A program made the translations under genes and the position numbers. 64,000 bases of DNA, taken from the NCBI RefSeq assembly GCF_001039355.2, contig NW_019775647.1, forward strand, positions 526,330-590,329, in the 5' to 3' direction. The notes under the pieces are model-generated. The model saw only the letters and a list, made by a program, of their open reading frames with translations, searched no databases and was not told where the DNA came from. Positions 25,102-37,798 of the stretch are shown here, piece after piece. Each line of letters begins with the position of its first letter. Position 1 is the stretch's first letter. This stretch comes from Lingula anatina (lineage: Eukaryota > Brachiopoda > Lingulata > Lingulida > Lingulidae).

Positions 25102-26437
25102 TCAGTTATCACTCATCCACGCCATCACCATAAACCTCCCGTTTTTAGCGCCCTCTACTTCCGCTTTGTGGTGAGACGGGTAATCCTCGGACTCGTATGT
25201 ACACACGGACGACAACTGAAGGTGTTCTTTCTTGATGCCGATCTTACAAAGCTGGGATGCATTATAACCTACGAAGTCTATACCCATTGGCCCATCTCTC
25301 CCCCTCAAGCGGACGTAGTTTTCTTTATCCGTGCTTTCTACATCGAAGGCTCCCTGAAGATGTGGTCGCCAGTCCTCTACATCGTCACGCGGAACGTCGA
25401 GATAATCCATTCGGTAATGTTCGGCACATATAGCGGGGGCTTGGATAATCCGAACATCGCCGACGTATTGTTCGAGAGAACAGCCGTTGTAGGAGGCCAT
25501 TACCTCAACGGTCTTCACGGCTACTTTCCTAATAGATCCTTCCCGTCCCGAGTGAGCGAGGCCCACGGTGCCTGAGGGGCCGTGGAAGAAGATATACATG
25601 GCGCAGTCGCCTGGGTCGCATTCAAGTCCAATATTCAGGAGTTTGGTAACCAAGGCGTCGCCAACGGGACCGCCCATTAACTTATTTTCCCATTGCGCGC
25701 GGTTTCCCCCCGTAATCACGTGAACTTCGTTGCCATGGACAGCACGCATGCGCACAAAGTTTTTCAGGCCGCGACTGGACATCAATTTGGTTCTGAATAT
25801 GAGAAAGTGTTTATTTGAAGTGCTAGGAAGTGACCAACCTACTCGCTCGAAAGAATGTTTCGAAAAATAGAAAAAAACATGTACCTAAGCAATATTTGAA
25901 AAAAAAATGTGTATATGAACTGAAATAAGAACAAAGTGCTAATGTGGAAATAAAGAGAAGTATTAATAGCTTGAATGAGTTAATTCATACTTTTAAATGA
26001 TAAGGTGGCACTATAGACAGCTTAATATACCGCCAGGCAGAGTAGCACGCACAATCGCACATATTGCATAAAAAAAAGATAAAACAATTGATTCAATTAC
26101 TGATTATCTGACCGGTGATTCATTAAAGGCATCGTTCACATGGAAAGTCTATTTTCTAAAAATCTATTTTCTATTCGCGGTATCTTATGATCACGGTCTG
26201 TGGCCTGAATATCCCGCGGCGTAATTACTGGCAGCGCGAGCCAGTTACTTCCAAAGCTGTAATTAATTCTCGGCTGTGCTCGGAGTGATCACAAGATACC
26301 GCGAATAGAAAATAGATTTTTAGAAAATAGACTTTCCATGTGAACGAAGCCAAAGTTTTTAGTCTTACATGAAAATATCGTAAATAAAATGAAAATTAAA
26401 CATAACATGTTAATATTGTAAACAATTAACGAAATAC

Positions 26438-26479
<42 letters not shown>

Positions 26480-26612
26480 CTATGTATATGCCCCCCACCT
26501 ATGCACAAGTCACCCACCTGTTACTGACCACCTCCTCCTCTGGAACACCCCACTTAGGGTTGGGGTCAATGTGACCATCCTGTATCCGGGATATAATGTA
26601 CATCAAGGACAT
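25102..26612 (-). CDS. YfiH/LACC1-type laccase-domain (Cu-oxidase_4) purine nucleoside phosphorylase-like protein (261 aa)
   Basis: Two coding exons, 26612-26518 and 25792-25102, joined by a GT-AG intron in phase 2, give 261 aa. The first ATG follows a splice acceptor by three bases, implying a 5' UTR exon further upstream that I could not place. The family's three metal-binding residues are present: His51 in AVHG, Cys95 in GDC and His112 in AHSGREG. The late CTY motif (Cys229) and the SNR...L segment near residue 30 also fit. YfiH and LACC1 proteins cleave or phosphorolyse purine nucleosides, and LACC1 acts in macrophage metabolism in vertebrates. The length matches a single-domain bacterial-type protein; vertebrate LACC1 has an additional N-terminal region. 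It shares orientation with the HoxX-like genes but no obvious pathway. Confidence 0.82.
26128..26351. mobile_element. ~224-bp MITE with ~68-bp near-perfect inverted arms, in the LACC1-like intron
   Basis: The arms at 26128-26195 and 26284-26351 carry 'cgttcacatggaaagtct' and 'tattcgcggtatctt' in inverted orientation with very few mismatches, implying a recent insertion. The middle is GC-richer and non-coding. It lies in the intron between the two coding exons of the LACC1-like gene. Confidence 0.85.
26440..26478. repeat. (AAT)n microsatellite in the LACC1-like intron
   Basis: About 12 uninterrupted AAT units, next to the donor of the first coding exon. Confidence 0.93.
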
Positions 26613-26615
26613 CTT

Positions 26616-29159
26616 CTGGAAACAATATATTAAATATATTTATATAGTGAAGACACTACTGTCTACCTCCTCTTTTTCTCTCTTCGTTCAAAACCCATCT
26701 GCATTTCATTTAATTTTTTTTCTCTCTCCTTTTCTAACTTTATTTTTCGCTTACTAATCATATCGACTTATTTTCATCTACTTGGAAATTAATCAAGCCA
26801 CGTCTTCGTGGCCCTGTTTCTAGGTAAAAGTGATTCATAGATGTCGTGCGGTAGGCGACGTTTGCGATTTTAGAAGACTTCAGCGACAAAGGTGGGCAAG
26901 TGGTGTAGGTGCAATCGAGCCCAAAATGTGACGTAAAATCTCTGCCCACTCTCCGTATGAGACAGTACGTATTTATAATGTTACGTGTTGTGTTCCTCCG
27001 GGACAGCCCCTTCCCCTGGGTCTTTTGTTGTCATAATTCTCTACTCGAATGATAATACCTCCTTGCTGATAAACAGACGCCAGGCGCTCCAGTATTTTGC
27101 AAATATCTTGCCAACTATTAACCTGTAACACCACAGGCTACAATGGTATCGTTGACATAGTCCTTCTATCGCCCTAGTAGTCTGCCTACCTTTCTCTTGC
27201 CAGAAGGGGGTTGGGGGGGGGGTACAAGATTTGTAACTGATGTAAAATTTCATGACTTCAGATAATGCATTAATATGAAAAAGAAAAAAACTCGTTCGAC
27301 GTGAACAGGAACAAACTGGTCACTGAGCATACCCTCTACAAGGGCCAAATATGTTTTTTTTTTTTGCTCAGTTTTTACAGATATGCATCATGCTAACTCT
27401 TTGCACCTTTCTCTTGTGTCCAGTGGAAAAAATAATGTGGAATTAATGTCATCACTACGCTGGCCTTAAGTATAGAACCATCAATTAGAGGGAGAGTTGT
27501 GGTGACTTTTTTTGCCAAAGATGCCACAAAGATGTTCACAAAGATGCCATCATCTGCGTGCAGAATCTGACAAAGCTGCTTCCCTATGAAACTGAGTGGC
27601 TGTAGGAATAAGCAGCCTGCTTTAGAAAAAGTTTTGTTGGTTTCCACCCGGTGCTAGCAAGGGCGGATTGAGGCCGTCTTCTGGGTCTTCTTGAAGACAA
27701 TCAGAATTTTTCAAGTCTACACCGATGGGCAACTAATAATTCTGTTGGATGGAATGGAAAATGGATCAACAAAAATAATTTGAAAATCTGTCAGAAAATA
27801 TCTCTGGATCCGCCCCTGCAGCTAGGCTAGGTGGCCTTTACTCCAAAATATTCAGTTTTACCATTTAGTTGCTCTCGGTCGTAAAAGGGTCACTGCTATG
27901 GGCTTGTATTTGATTGATTGATTCTAACTGACTGACCGAGGTCATTCATTACCACGTCCCTGTCACACCTCCTACACAGCCTCTTCTAGGACCCCAAGCT
28001 TGCCATGACTTCTCTCTCTCATTTGACAAATTTACTCCATTTGGTTACAAAAAGTTGTTGACATTCTTGATGTTCAACCTCTGAAACGTAATCACTTGCA
28101 CTCTCAGTGTCACCCCGTCTTCTTCAACATCAGTCTGATGCACCAAAGTCATTCACATCTGTTGAACTATTCTACTCTAAGATTTATCGGTATCTTTATT
28201 TCCTCAAATATATCATTATTTTGCATTTTGTTTTCATCTTAGAAAATGTTGTGTATAACTACCGTAAATCAAGTGAGTCCTTTAGGAACCCAGCAAAATA
28301 TATATTAAACGACCGCAGCCTAAATTATTTCCAGTACGATAACCATAGATGATACCAAAGCTGCGGACATATCTCCTGGAAGCGGATAAAAATGTGACAA
28401 ATTCATGAAATTTCATGGAAAAATAATATATAAGAAATTAAGATAACAAACGCGTCGTTTACTATGAATAGGGTTAATCGCTTTTTTCAGTTTTTTTATT
28501 ATTTCTATTTCAGTCAACAGGCCTGTTAGAGGATACCAGTTGCTACGAGAACATGATCGCCTTTTCTTCCCTTTATGAATGTATGTCACGCTTCCAAGAA
28601 TGAGAGACTCATCATTGCGGTCTGGATATGATCCCTACTAATCAGCAGATATCGCGTAACAATAATACACAATTAACTTCGTGGAAAAATGAGCCCAGAC
28701 GATGTTAGAAAAATAAATGCGCTGGCTGGACTTTCTAGGAAAAAGCAAGAACACTAATAGAGTCACATTTCATGTTGCCATCATTTTTTGTTTGTCTTTT
28801 TCGGGAAAACTGGCATATAGACGAGAGATGGCAAGTATGTTTCTTCTTTCAAAAGCTCCCTGAGAAAATTGATATAGGGAAGAGAGACAAAGGACAAATG
28901 TGGCCGACCACTAGCCTATAAAATCAATATCATTCTTTAGAAAATATTTCTTAAATCTTAACCGAGTCCGTTTTGTAACTCATCACCATACATAAAGTTC
29001 AACATTTCGGTTTTTAGTTTGAGTTTTGATGTATTTATTTATTTTGTTTATTAAGTGTTATATGGAACGCCGTTGACCTTCATGGTTTTCCACAATTCTT
29101 TGATTCTAGTTTTTTAACATTCTTTCATGTGAACATACCCTTCTTTTGAATCTATTCAT
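26616..29159. other. Intergenic or 5' UTR intron of the LACC1-like gene
   Basis: No convincing exon. A minus-strand open frame at 27393-27647 (85 codons) has no recognisable motif and unclear splice sites. A dispersed 'GAAGAC' repeat lies at 27661-27822. The rest is low-complexity AT-rich sequence. Confidence 0.4.
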
Positions 29160-29430
29160 TTAGAATTGCCATCCAAAGTGCCCGTTGTTTTCCTCTACTT
29201 CTCTTTCCGTCCACTTTTCCTGTTGGCCCCAGCTTCCCCATGCCAGCAATTCGTTAATGTTGCGTGCTCCAGAAATCTCAACAGGCATTTTCTTATTTCT
29301 GTGATGAAACTTTCTTTGCTGCCGCTCGTTGTAATCTTTTATTCGACTGTCTGTCCCCGAAATTTTCATCATTGTTCTGAGAAACCACATGCCACAGCTT
29401 TCAAGGCGCTTTCCATCTCTGATTTTACAA
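29160..29430 (-). pseudogene. RTE-like reverse transcriptase C-terminal relic
   Basis: Minus-strand translation reads KRLESCGMWFLRTMMKISGT then DSRIKDYNERQ. This is the characteristic 'R-LE-FEMWFLRRMLKISWTD' segment after the LINE reverse transcriptase domain. The Trp-Thr-Asp part is degraded (SGTD). No other retrotransposon domain adjoins it, so it is a 5'-truncated remnant. Confidence 0.7.
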
Positions 29431-31808
29431 TTTAGGGTTTACAATTTGTAAAAATAAAATCACAATTATAGCTTTTATATTTTGTTTTTAAAATTGTAAA
29501 ATATAAAACACAAGACGACTCTCCCTGCCGAGAGAAAGAGAACGATGTCTTTTCGGATTAAGCAAAATTCCCAAAAAGGAATCAGAAATAGATGTATTCA
29601 TACTTCTCATTATAGCACCTTTTGAAAACAGAGGAAGTATTGCAGATACCTCATTTGGTTAGAATATATTATAAGAAAATGATCTGCTCTCAAAAAAAAA
29701 CAAAAAAAAAACACTGAAATAAAGTTATTTATCAATTCTGTTGATCATCATTTATTGATCAGCCAAACACACGTAGCCCTGTCATAGCCCTCGTCTTCCC
29801 TTTCTCTGTCTGCAGTGTAAAATTGACCTTCGTGTGTTTTTGTTATTCTCCGCTGGTCATCCGGGCTTATGTTTTCTGAATGTTTTTGTTTATCACCAAT
29901 GATTATAAGTAAACTGCGACAGGACTTTAAATTTCACAGCGTGTTTCATTTCAATTGTTCTGTCTCTCCTATTGTTTTCAATTACAATTTAAACTGAAGT
30001 CTCCAATACGCGTCAAGTGTTTTCGCACCACAACTAAGTTGCATCTATTTTACCGCTTCTATCAAAACATTGTATGCGCATTAATAACGCACTGTAAAAC
30101 AAACTACTTGTAGCATGTAATTCGCCATTAATTTATGCTACATCCAAATATACGAAAACGATTTAGTTTATCTATAAAAGTGTACGAAAGTTGTTTTATT
30201 TATTGGGGGTTCAGTACAAGTGCACTGCCTTGAACTTGAAAATCTGACCGTCTTCTGGAAGACCCAGAAGACGGCCTAAATCCGCCCCTGGAGTAACAGA
30301 TCTAGAGAGTTGCTGAAGCCTGTTTTCCATAGAACCTTCCTGGTTTCAGCCAATGAGTGCTCGAATTCGGCTATTAAGCCACGGGGCTTCCACTTGATCA
30401 AACCAGGAGGTTTATGACCAAAACGGGAAAAAACTTAACCTCGCTGTTTGTTTTTTCCCCATCATAACTTCCAATATTTTCGTCCGATGATAATTATGAA
30501 AATATATTTAAAAAGTACATTGAATAAGACTTTCTAACAACATGTGTAACAATGTATTATTTCTCCGTTGTAAGCCTCCAGCCGCGCAAATACCGTGAGA
30601 AACCGCTAGTGATTTCACTTCCTCGTTTGGTTCCTACTATTTACAAATCTTGCTCAACCTGCGCGTTTTGAGCCATTTTTCCAGAAGCTTCGTACGGCGT
30701 CCAGGGTGTTATTTTCTCGTATTTGGTCTCATTATTATGCAGAGAATGAACCAACCGCTCGACTGAAAGGTTGCAGAAGGTGATTTAACCGAAAACAGCA
30801 ACCACAGCCAGCTTGTCAATTTTTCAATCGTGTTTTAGAGTTAGGGTAACGAAGTTTATAAAATTCTGCAACCCCTACCTAGATATTTTTCACTAATGCT
30901 CGATTCAAATGAGTTATTCATTTGTCATTTTTTGGTAAGACATAGCAGTGACAGCCGTTAGAAAATTAGTGATTCCCTATTTAAAGTAAAACCGAAACCG
31001 TATACTGACGTCACTGTTGTCTAGCACGCTTTTTGCTGTTCTTCGCATGACAATGAATCTACGCTTACAACCCCCCCCCCCAAAAAAAGACAATAACAAT
31101 AAAATAATAACATAAATAGTTAATAAAAATATGATAGAATAAAATAAATGAAAACTCTAAAATCCATATAGACAGTACAACTCCTTTATATAGCTAAGCA
31201 TGAACATTTACTCCAGTATTTTCATCACACCAGAACGTCATAGCCTAATCATAATGCTTTTAGTAGGCCTAATATTTAGGCATTAGAAAGTTAAGTTTTA
31301 ATCCTTCTTTAACAATCAGAATGATGTGATTTTTTCTTCACACAACAGCTAATATTGAGATAAGGTTTACCTCCAATATTTCGATGTCTATCTCAATATT
31401 AGCTGTTGTGTGAAGAAAAAATCACATCATTCTTACAACTTAACACAGCTGATGAAATTCTTCTTTAACAATCGCTTTGTACTCACGTACATGTAGATAG
31501 ACTGGGACTTCAGGGGAAAAACACATTCTCCATCATTTTCTTGCCGAATGTGAACCAATTTTTTTCTGCCATAAATGCTGAACGTTATATCAAAATGGGT
31601 AATTTTTACCAACCTTAATTAATTTGGGACTCCTACCCCCCCCCCCCCCCACACACACACACACACACACCCACTTCACACACATTCTGTAACCATCATA
31701 CATTACTTCCTATTTACTGAGGTGCAACCTGTAGATAGGCCACTCTAAATGAGGGCAGAGAGGTTTCGCTTTCAGATAAGGAATGATACCAAGGCAAATC
31801 CACACCCG

Positions 31809-31842
<34 letters not shown>

Positions 31843-33824
31843 CGATGTATCTCTTCAGATGCTACACAGCCACATACTCGTTCTAGGCTAGCAGTCTGTT
31901 CAGTCCTAGTTTTCTTATTTCATAAGAATCATTATGTTTTCTTGAAATACGACGGCGGAATTCTCGCCGAGTGTAGTCAAGTGATCAGAGTAAGAGTCAG
32001 CCAACCTTCCTTACTCCCCCCCCCTACCAAGACCCAAGTGTTAATATCACCGGTCTAATATCTTACCTTTATATCTGAGTTCACCTGGGTTAAAACGCCT
32101 GTGGATGTTATATAAAGATAAATATACTGGTGAAAAATATGGCGTGTTCCACGGTGAATTCGACTGGGTTTGAATGGGAATTTCCCGTGCCTGGGATTTC
32201 CGCGTATCGAAGTGATACACGTCACGTGGTAGTGGATTGCAGCAGTTGCGACAGGTGCAATTGTGACTGGTCGCATCTGTGCTATTCCACTGGTTCTCCA
32301 TACTCCCTCGATTTGTGGGAGCTGTTTTAAGTCTCAAAAATAATTTCATATGTAAATTGGTCAAAACTTCCAAATCCAAAGAATTCGTGTTCTTGGACCC
32401 AAGCTGAAGCAGTAGACGTCAAGTTGAAAGAAACGCAACATAAGACAATTTAATGACATACAAAATACAACTTAAACCAGTAGGCCTAAGTAGGTCTTTT
32501 AAGACGTACTTAAGATGGCTTTTGTTGATAGATTCCGATTCGAAAGTGAACGAAATTTTGGCCTGAAAGATAATTGGCCAGGCAACCTTTTCATTTTAAT
32601 CCAAACTATTCACCTGTGCCATCTTATAGCGTTATAAATAGTGTCTGCATCTACATGGTCACTTCTATCAGCGTGCACTGTTATTTTATCAAGCCGCACG
32701 CGAAAGTAACCCTCACCTAGATTTTCTGCCTTTAAAACACCCTTCAGTTTACCGAGGTATGGACCGACCATGAGAGGCCTTAAGGCACAATTAATTAAAA
32801 AATATCCCGTGCTAGCTTAGTAAACAATCTAATTATTGTTAGATTGGTTGTGTCATTAATGTTATTATCATTTTTTAAATTCTTTCTCAAGAGTAAGCAA
32901 ATCCTAGATCTGAAGAACAGACATTAATAATGCCGTTCTCATCGGGCGTGGTTTCTGAGACAACTAAAATTAATTGTTTATTAGTTTTAATCAAATTGTT
33001 TATAAATAAATGCATAATTCTATATTCCCCGTACCTCTTTCCTATAATTTGGGGTTGTCTGCCAGATGCAAAGAAATAAAATAAACCGTGGTTTGTGGTT
33101 GACGTTTGTATTGGGTGAACTCCCCTCCCCGCCAAACGAAGCCCGACAGTCAGAAATTTCACGGGATTTGAAGGCCGATTTTAAAGATGTGGTCCTCAGC
33201 AAGCAAAAATAAATTCAAGGCGCTTCCCATCCTTTCTACACACGGCTGGCTGAGTGAGACTGAGTCCACTGCTCACTGCAATTCGCGTACAACATTAAAC
33301 TTGGCTGACACACATTTATCTAACGCAAAAGATAACGGAATACATTGACTTTTATTAGAGATGACTTGGAAAAAACAAAAAAAAACGATGTATGAAATAT
33401 CTAAATTTGGAAAGCAGGTACTTCTTACACTGCTATACCCGTGCATTAATGATGACAAAGCGGTACAACTACTGTAAACGATAGTTTGGATTATAAATAA
33501 TAACCATATCCCATATGTATACTTTTATAATACGGCAGTGCTCCCTTTACTTCACAGCACCAAGTAAATTGCACATTTGATCAATCAAAGCACTTTCGAC
33601 TAGACCGATTTTCAATCTGAGAAAAAAAAAATCATACGAAATACACTGTATACGAGTAATGCTTAATTTTGTTCGCAACAGAAGCAAGGTTTGGCCCGTG
33701 CAGTAAACTTTCCAGTAACTGCCCATATATTTTACTATATATTGTACTGGTATATGATATATCTACATAACAATCTTGCCAAAAGAGCAAGAAAAAAAAC
33801 TTAACGTAAGTTCGCTTGAGTAAA
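29431..33824. other. Intergenic, no gene recognised
   Basis: It includes a dispersed repeat (30230-30295), a hairpin MITE (31319-31432), C-run/(CA)n (31637-31671) and (TC)n (31807-31839) tracts. A GC-richer patch (32047-32379) has open frames on both strands, neither recognisable. The rest shows no coding signal by eye. Confidence 0.5.
31319..31432. mobile_element. Hairpin MITE with 44-bp perfect arms
   Basis: 31319-31362 and 31389-31432 are exact inverse copies (arm start GAATGATGTGATTTTTTC). The flank 'acttaacacagctgatgaaa' resembles that of the intron-4 hairpin at 10.4 kb, so both belong to one family. Confidence 0.8.
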
Positions 33825-36102
33825 CTAAGTGAGAATCGTAGACAGGCACGCCAGTAGGATACAAGGGAAAAACGCCAAAGACGTCACCGACGTAGCACCA
33901 TTCACGTCGCCGACAGTGGTGCTACTGGTGACAGTGGTGCTGACGGTAGAGGTCGACCTTGTCGTGGAGGTCGTCGTCGGTACCGTAGTCGTCCTTGCTG
34001 ACGTCAGACCTGTCGCCTCGAAGCATTTTCTCTCCATGGTGTTCCAGACTTGGTTCATTTCGAGTCGTACGTACTCGTGCTGGCTGCACTTCGTCAGCAG
34101 GTCAGCCACACAGTCTCTGTACTGACACGGGTCATTGTTTCTGTTGTATGGAGTGGTGCACTGGGCGACTAGATTTATGGTACAGTCTTCGGCTGGAAAA
34201 GGAAATTAAGAACGTGAATTCTGTGGAAACTTGGTAATTAACCTGAAAACTGCCCCCCTAAAAAATAAATAAATAAATAAAATAAAATAACATAACATAA
34301 ATAAGGGAACTTCAAAATGGTGCAACTATAATCACCATTAGGTTCCTCCTCTCTCTCTTTATATTTGTTCGTTTATTTTTAACACTACACTGCACTTAAT
34401 ATAAACTGAGTCACCATTCCTATATTTGTTATATAACATCACCACCTGCGTTCGATGCTTACCCGACAGCAGTTCAGCGAAACTCCCTCTCAAAATGGCG
34501 ACAAACACTACTCCTGTTATTAACAGCTGAAAAAGTAAATTCAAAAGATCAGATTGAGAAAAAAAAAGGAACCTTAAGATGTACACATTATCTTGATTTT
34601 CATCATATTGTCTTGGTCTTTGGTGATAAATATCTTCGAAGACTTCAAAATATGTATTTTCAATGTAAATATTTATAGAAAAGTATCCTTCGGAAGGGAA
34701 TTTATATCTGAGGCATAGGGAAGTCAAATTAAGGAAAAACCCAGTAACCAATCAAAGATCTTGTTAAAAGAGCACGCATGTTTAAACACCGTCAGAAGCA
34801 TTCAGACAAATACCTCCACAATATACTCCGTGCACTGCTAGGCCAAATAATACACTCAGTGTTCCAAATAATATAAACACGGTGTTGTTATTGTTAAATA
34901 AGCGAGACTCTAACCATATAATGAACGTAATAGTATGAACAAAACGAACGCTCAGAGGCCTGCAATGTCTTTTGGCACATAAGACATACGGGTTCTTGTT
35001 AAACTGTACTCCATTCCAAGAGTAGGCCTACAGCTTCATTGTAAAAAAAAAAAACAGTTAAAGGGATAATAACTCTTCGAATGAGATCTATATTTCACAA
35101 TAAAAACATTGTGAATAACTCATAGAAATATAATATATTCTGTTTTACCACAAAAACGGCAGTTATATTTATTATTCTGATGTCTGAGCTTGTCTTTAGA
35201 CCACGTGACCTCCATTGATGGCTATACTCTGTTAAAATCTCTTAAGAGATTTTAACAAAAAACCAAACTTTTTAGAAAAAAACCAGGGACTAACTTTGAA
35301 TGTAAAAATGGACTTATAAACCATTGGTAAGTATGGGAAAATTGTTGTTTACTCCAGGAAAATTCATTTTTTGGCCGAAACGAAGAGTTATTATCCCTTT
35401 AACTTGCTCCCCAACTGACGTAAAAACTGAGATGTCACGGCGGATGCTGCGTGTTATTTACTATAAAGGATGACATTACTCGTATACACATTATATACAT
35501 ACATGTATATGAAACTGAAATGAACTTAGCTATCAGAGGCCGCTACGGACTAATTTATATAGCTATTTCTGCGTCATTCAGGTCATCACCGTCCAGGTAA
35601 ATTGTCCATCACAATGACTCACTTTTGTTAAAATGTAGTCTGTATTGTTTATGTATTATTATTCACCGCAACATGTGCTTTTATCAACGCAAAACTTGCC
35701 ATTGCGTGGAATTCTCCGAAAATAAAATTGATGATTTCCATTTCTATACACACACTGCCAGATGTACCTGTACTGTGACCAGAATATTTATCAGTTAACT
35801 TTGAACCAGTGTGACAGGAATGGTAGTCCTACAAATAGAAATCCGGTATCCCTTAATTAGTACCTGACAGGGTTAGTCAGAGTATCGGGGTTAGTATATG
35901 GGACGGATGTCACCTGTACAAAGTAATGGGAAGTGGACCACGGTTTCTAGCGGACTACCACTCCTGTTACACCGGACCAAAATTAACGTCACTGCGGGCT
36001 GTACATGGTTATTTACATGTACAACTAAACTGTTCACCAAATATATAATTTTCCACACTTCAGCACAAATTTCTTGTGTTACAAGTACATAGCATTCTGT
36101 TA

Positions 36103-36171
<69 letters not shown>

Positions 36172-36523
36172 GTCTGTGTGTGTGTGTGTGTCTGTGTGTG
36201 TGTGTGTGTGTGTAACCTAATGATACAGGACCAAACAGATAACAGATTGTGGTAAAATATATATACTGGGAATGTACAGTAGGCCTACACTGTTCAAACC
36301 CATGGCTTGCCAAGGTAATATCTGTGATAATACCTGCTGTATGATTCCATAAAGTAATGATTTATCCTATCAGTAATCCACGAAAATAATGGTCCTTCAC
36401 AATCACAAGTTATAAATTAATCTTAACAAAAGCAATTTTTATCCTGGAAGGCTATGGGTTGAAAAACATTATTTAAAAACAAACTCTTATCTGTTTGAAG
36501 GAGTCAAGTAAGGAATGCCTAAC

Positions 36524-36564
<41 letters not shown>

Positions 36565-37798
36565 AACTTCCCCATCTCCAGTTCTTTTAAAGGCCTTGCA
36601 TTCAGTATTATTTCTGGTCAACCACCCATTGCATTTTTGCATTTTGATGGAAGAGCCTTCACGTGGAAATAAGTATAATGATGCCAATTTAAGTCTATGA
36701 GTTCAATTAATGGCACTGCAGTATGGGTTAACATGAGCATTTAGCTGGCATGATGAACTGTGCATGAAGCTGCCCGATTCTTGATGTGTTTATAAATAGC
36801 CTATACCTATGTAACATGCACTAACGTAGGCCTACAGTTCCACCTTAAGTACAAGTCATTAATAAATTAATTAAGCCATGCCTTCTCAACCAGTTTAAGC
36901 TTCATATGAAGTGACCAATAAGATTTTGCAGGGTGTTCATGTGTCAGGGAACATGAATTCTAGAAATATTATAAGAAAACTCTTTAATGCACTTTTTTTA
37001 GATTTATGCTGCTTAAGACTCATATTTAGAGGTACATTTCTGGTAGCCTAATGTTCATTCTCCTAATCAGATCAGCACCTTCAAATTTGACTACAATAGG
37101 CCAACTTCTATCTTGTTAATAATTCCAAAATACTTGAAAAGCTCTGAAAACGCAGAATCAGTTTTTCGAGCAATTTCACAGCCTACTGAACAGACTGTAT
37201 TCCACTACGAACACAGAGTCATATGAATGAACAAAAGGGGAGATCATATACTATATATAGGCCTACCAGTTCCTCATTATAATATGAATGCTGAAAATAG
37301 ACTGCTCTAGGATCGATTATTCAACACACAGGAAGGCTAAACTCGATTATAGGCAATATTCCCCATATATCGTAGATTTCGTAAACTGTCTGACCTTAGA
37401 TTTCAGCAGATGAGTACTTCCGATTCTAAAAATGCAATAGTATTTTGGTAGATATCAAAACCCCATATCGATACAGCGCGTGTAAGAGACCAACCGGTTG
37501 GGGGACCGGGTTGGGGGGGGGGGGGGTGAGGGAGGGAAAGGACGTCAAAAACACGTAGGCCTACATCTTGTCTCGGAGAATGGGAATGATACATGAATAC
37601 AGGCCTACGGTATGCCGATACCGATACAGAATAAAATACTAAGGATCCACTTAAATACTATATGGGTCTATATAACGTTGAAAAATACGCCTTTGTGACC
37701 TTCGCGTGAATCAATGGGCTTTACGATAAATTTGAAAGCCCCATTTAATGTTTGAGCTACGTTACCTGAACAGCAGTATATTTCTCCTTCCCAGCCAT
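33825..37798 (-). CDS. Small secreted, probably GPI-anchored six-cysteine protein (154 aa, 3 exons)
   Basis: Exons in order: 37798-37766 (33 nt), 34526-34463 (64 nt), 34192-33825. All splice sites are GT-AG with phases 0 and 1. Exon 1 encodes only MAGKEKYTAVQ; exon 2 encodes the signal-peptide core LLITGVVFVAILRGSFA. Exon 3 holds one domain, Cys36-x7-Cys-x10-Cys-x4-Cys-x7-Cys-x20-Cys89. A Thr/Ser-rich stalk (~97-128) and a hydrophobic C-terminus FFPCILLACLSTILT follow, as in GPI-anchored proteins. The same cysteine spacing occurs twice in the divergent gene at 39-41 kb. I recognise no named family; function unknown. The signal peptide split by a 3.2-kb intron is unusual but is supported by frame and by the paralog. 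Confidence 0.74.
35058..35402. mobile_element. 345-bp TTAA-flanked MITE, copy B
   Basis: Ends are TTAAAGGGATAATAACTC and its exact inverse. It lies in opposite internal orientation to copies A, C and D and inside intron 1 of the six-cysteine gene. It is the cleanest pair of termini in the window. Confidence 0.92.
36105..36213. repeat. Compound (GA)n(TG)n microsatellite
   Basis: About 64 bases of GA repeats run directly into about 45 bases of TG repeats. The open frames across it are artefacts. Confidence 0.97.
36527..36563. repeat. Poly-C tract, 37 bases
   Basis: An uninterrupted C homopolymer within intron 1 of the six-cysteine gene. Its length is likely uncertain in the assembly. Confidence 0.95.

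Noticed and set aside
27393-27647. Minus-strand 85-codon open frame upstream of the LACC1-like gene as a possible first exon
   Set aside because: No recognisable motif, no clear donor in a compatible phase, and the first-ATG model already gives a family-length protein.
32047-32379. Overlapping open frames on both strands in a GC-richer patch, one Cys-rich
   Set aside because: Neither shows a known motif, paralog or convincing splice sites; the cysteine pattern does not fit the six-cysteine domain.
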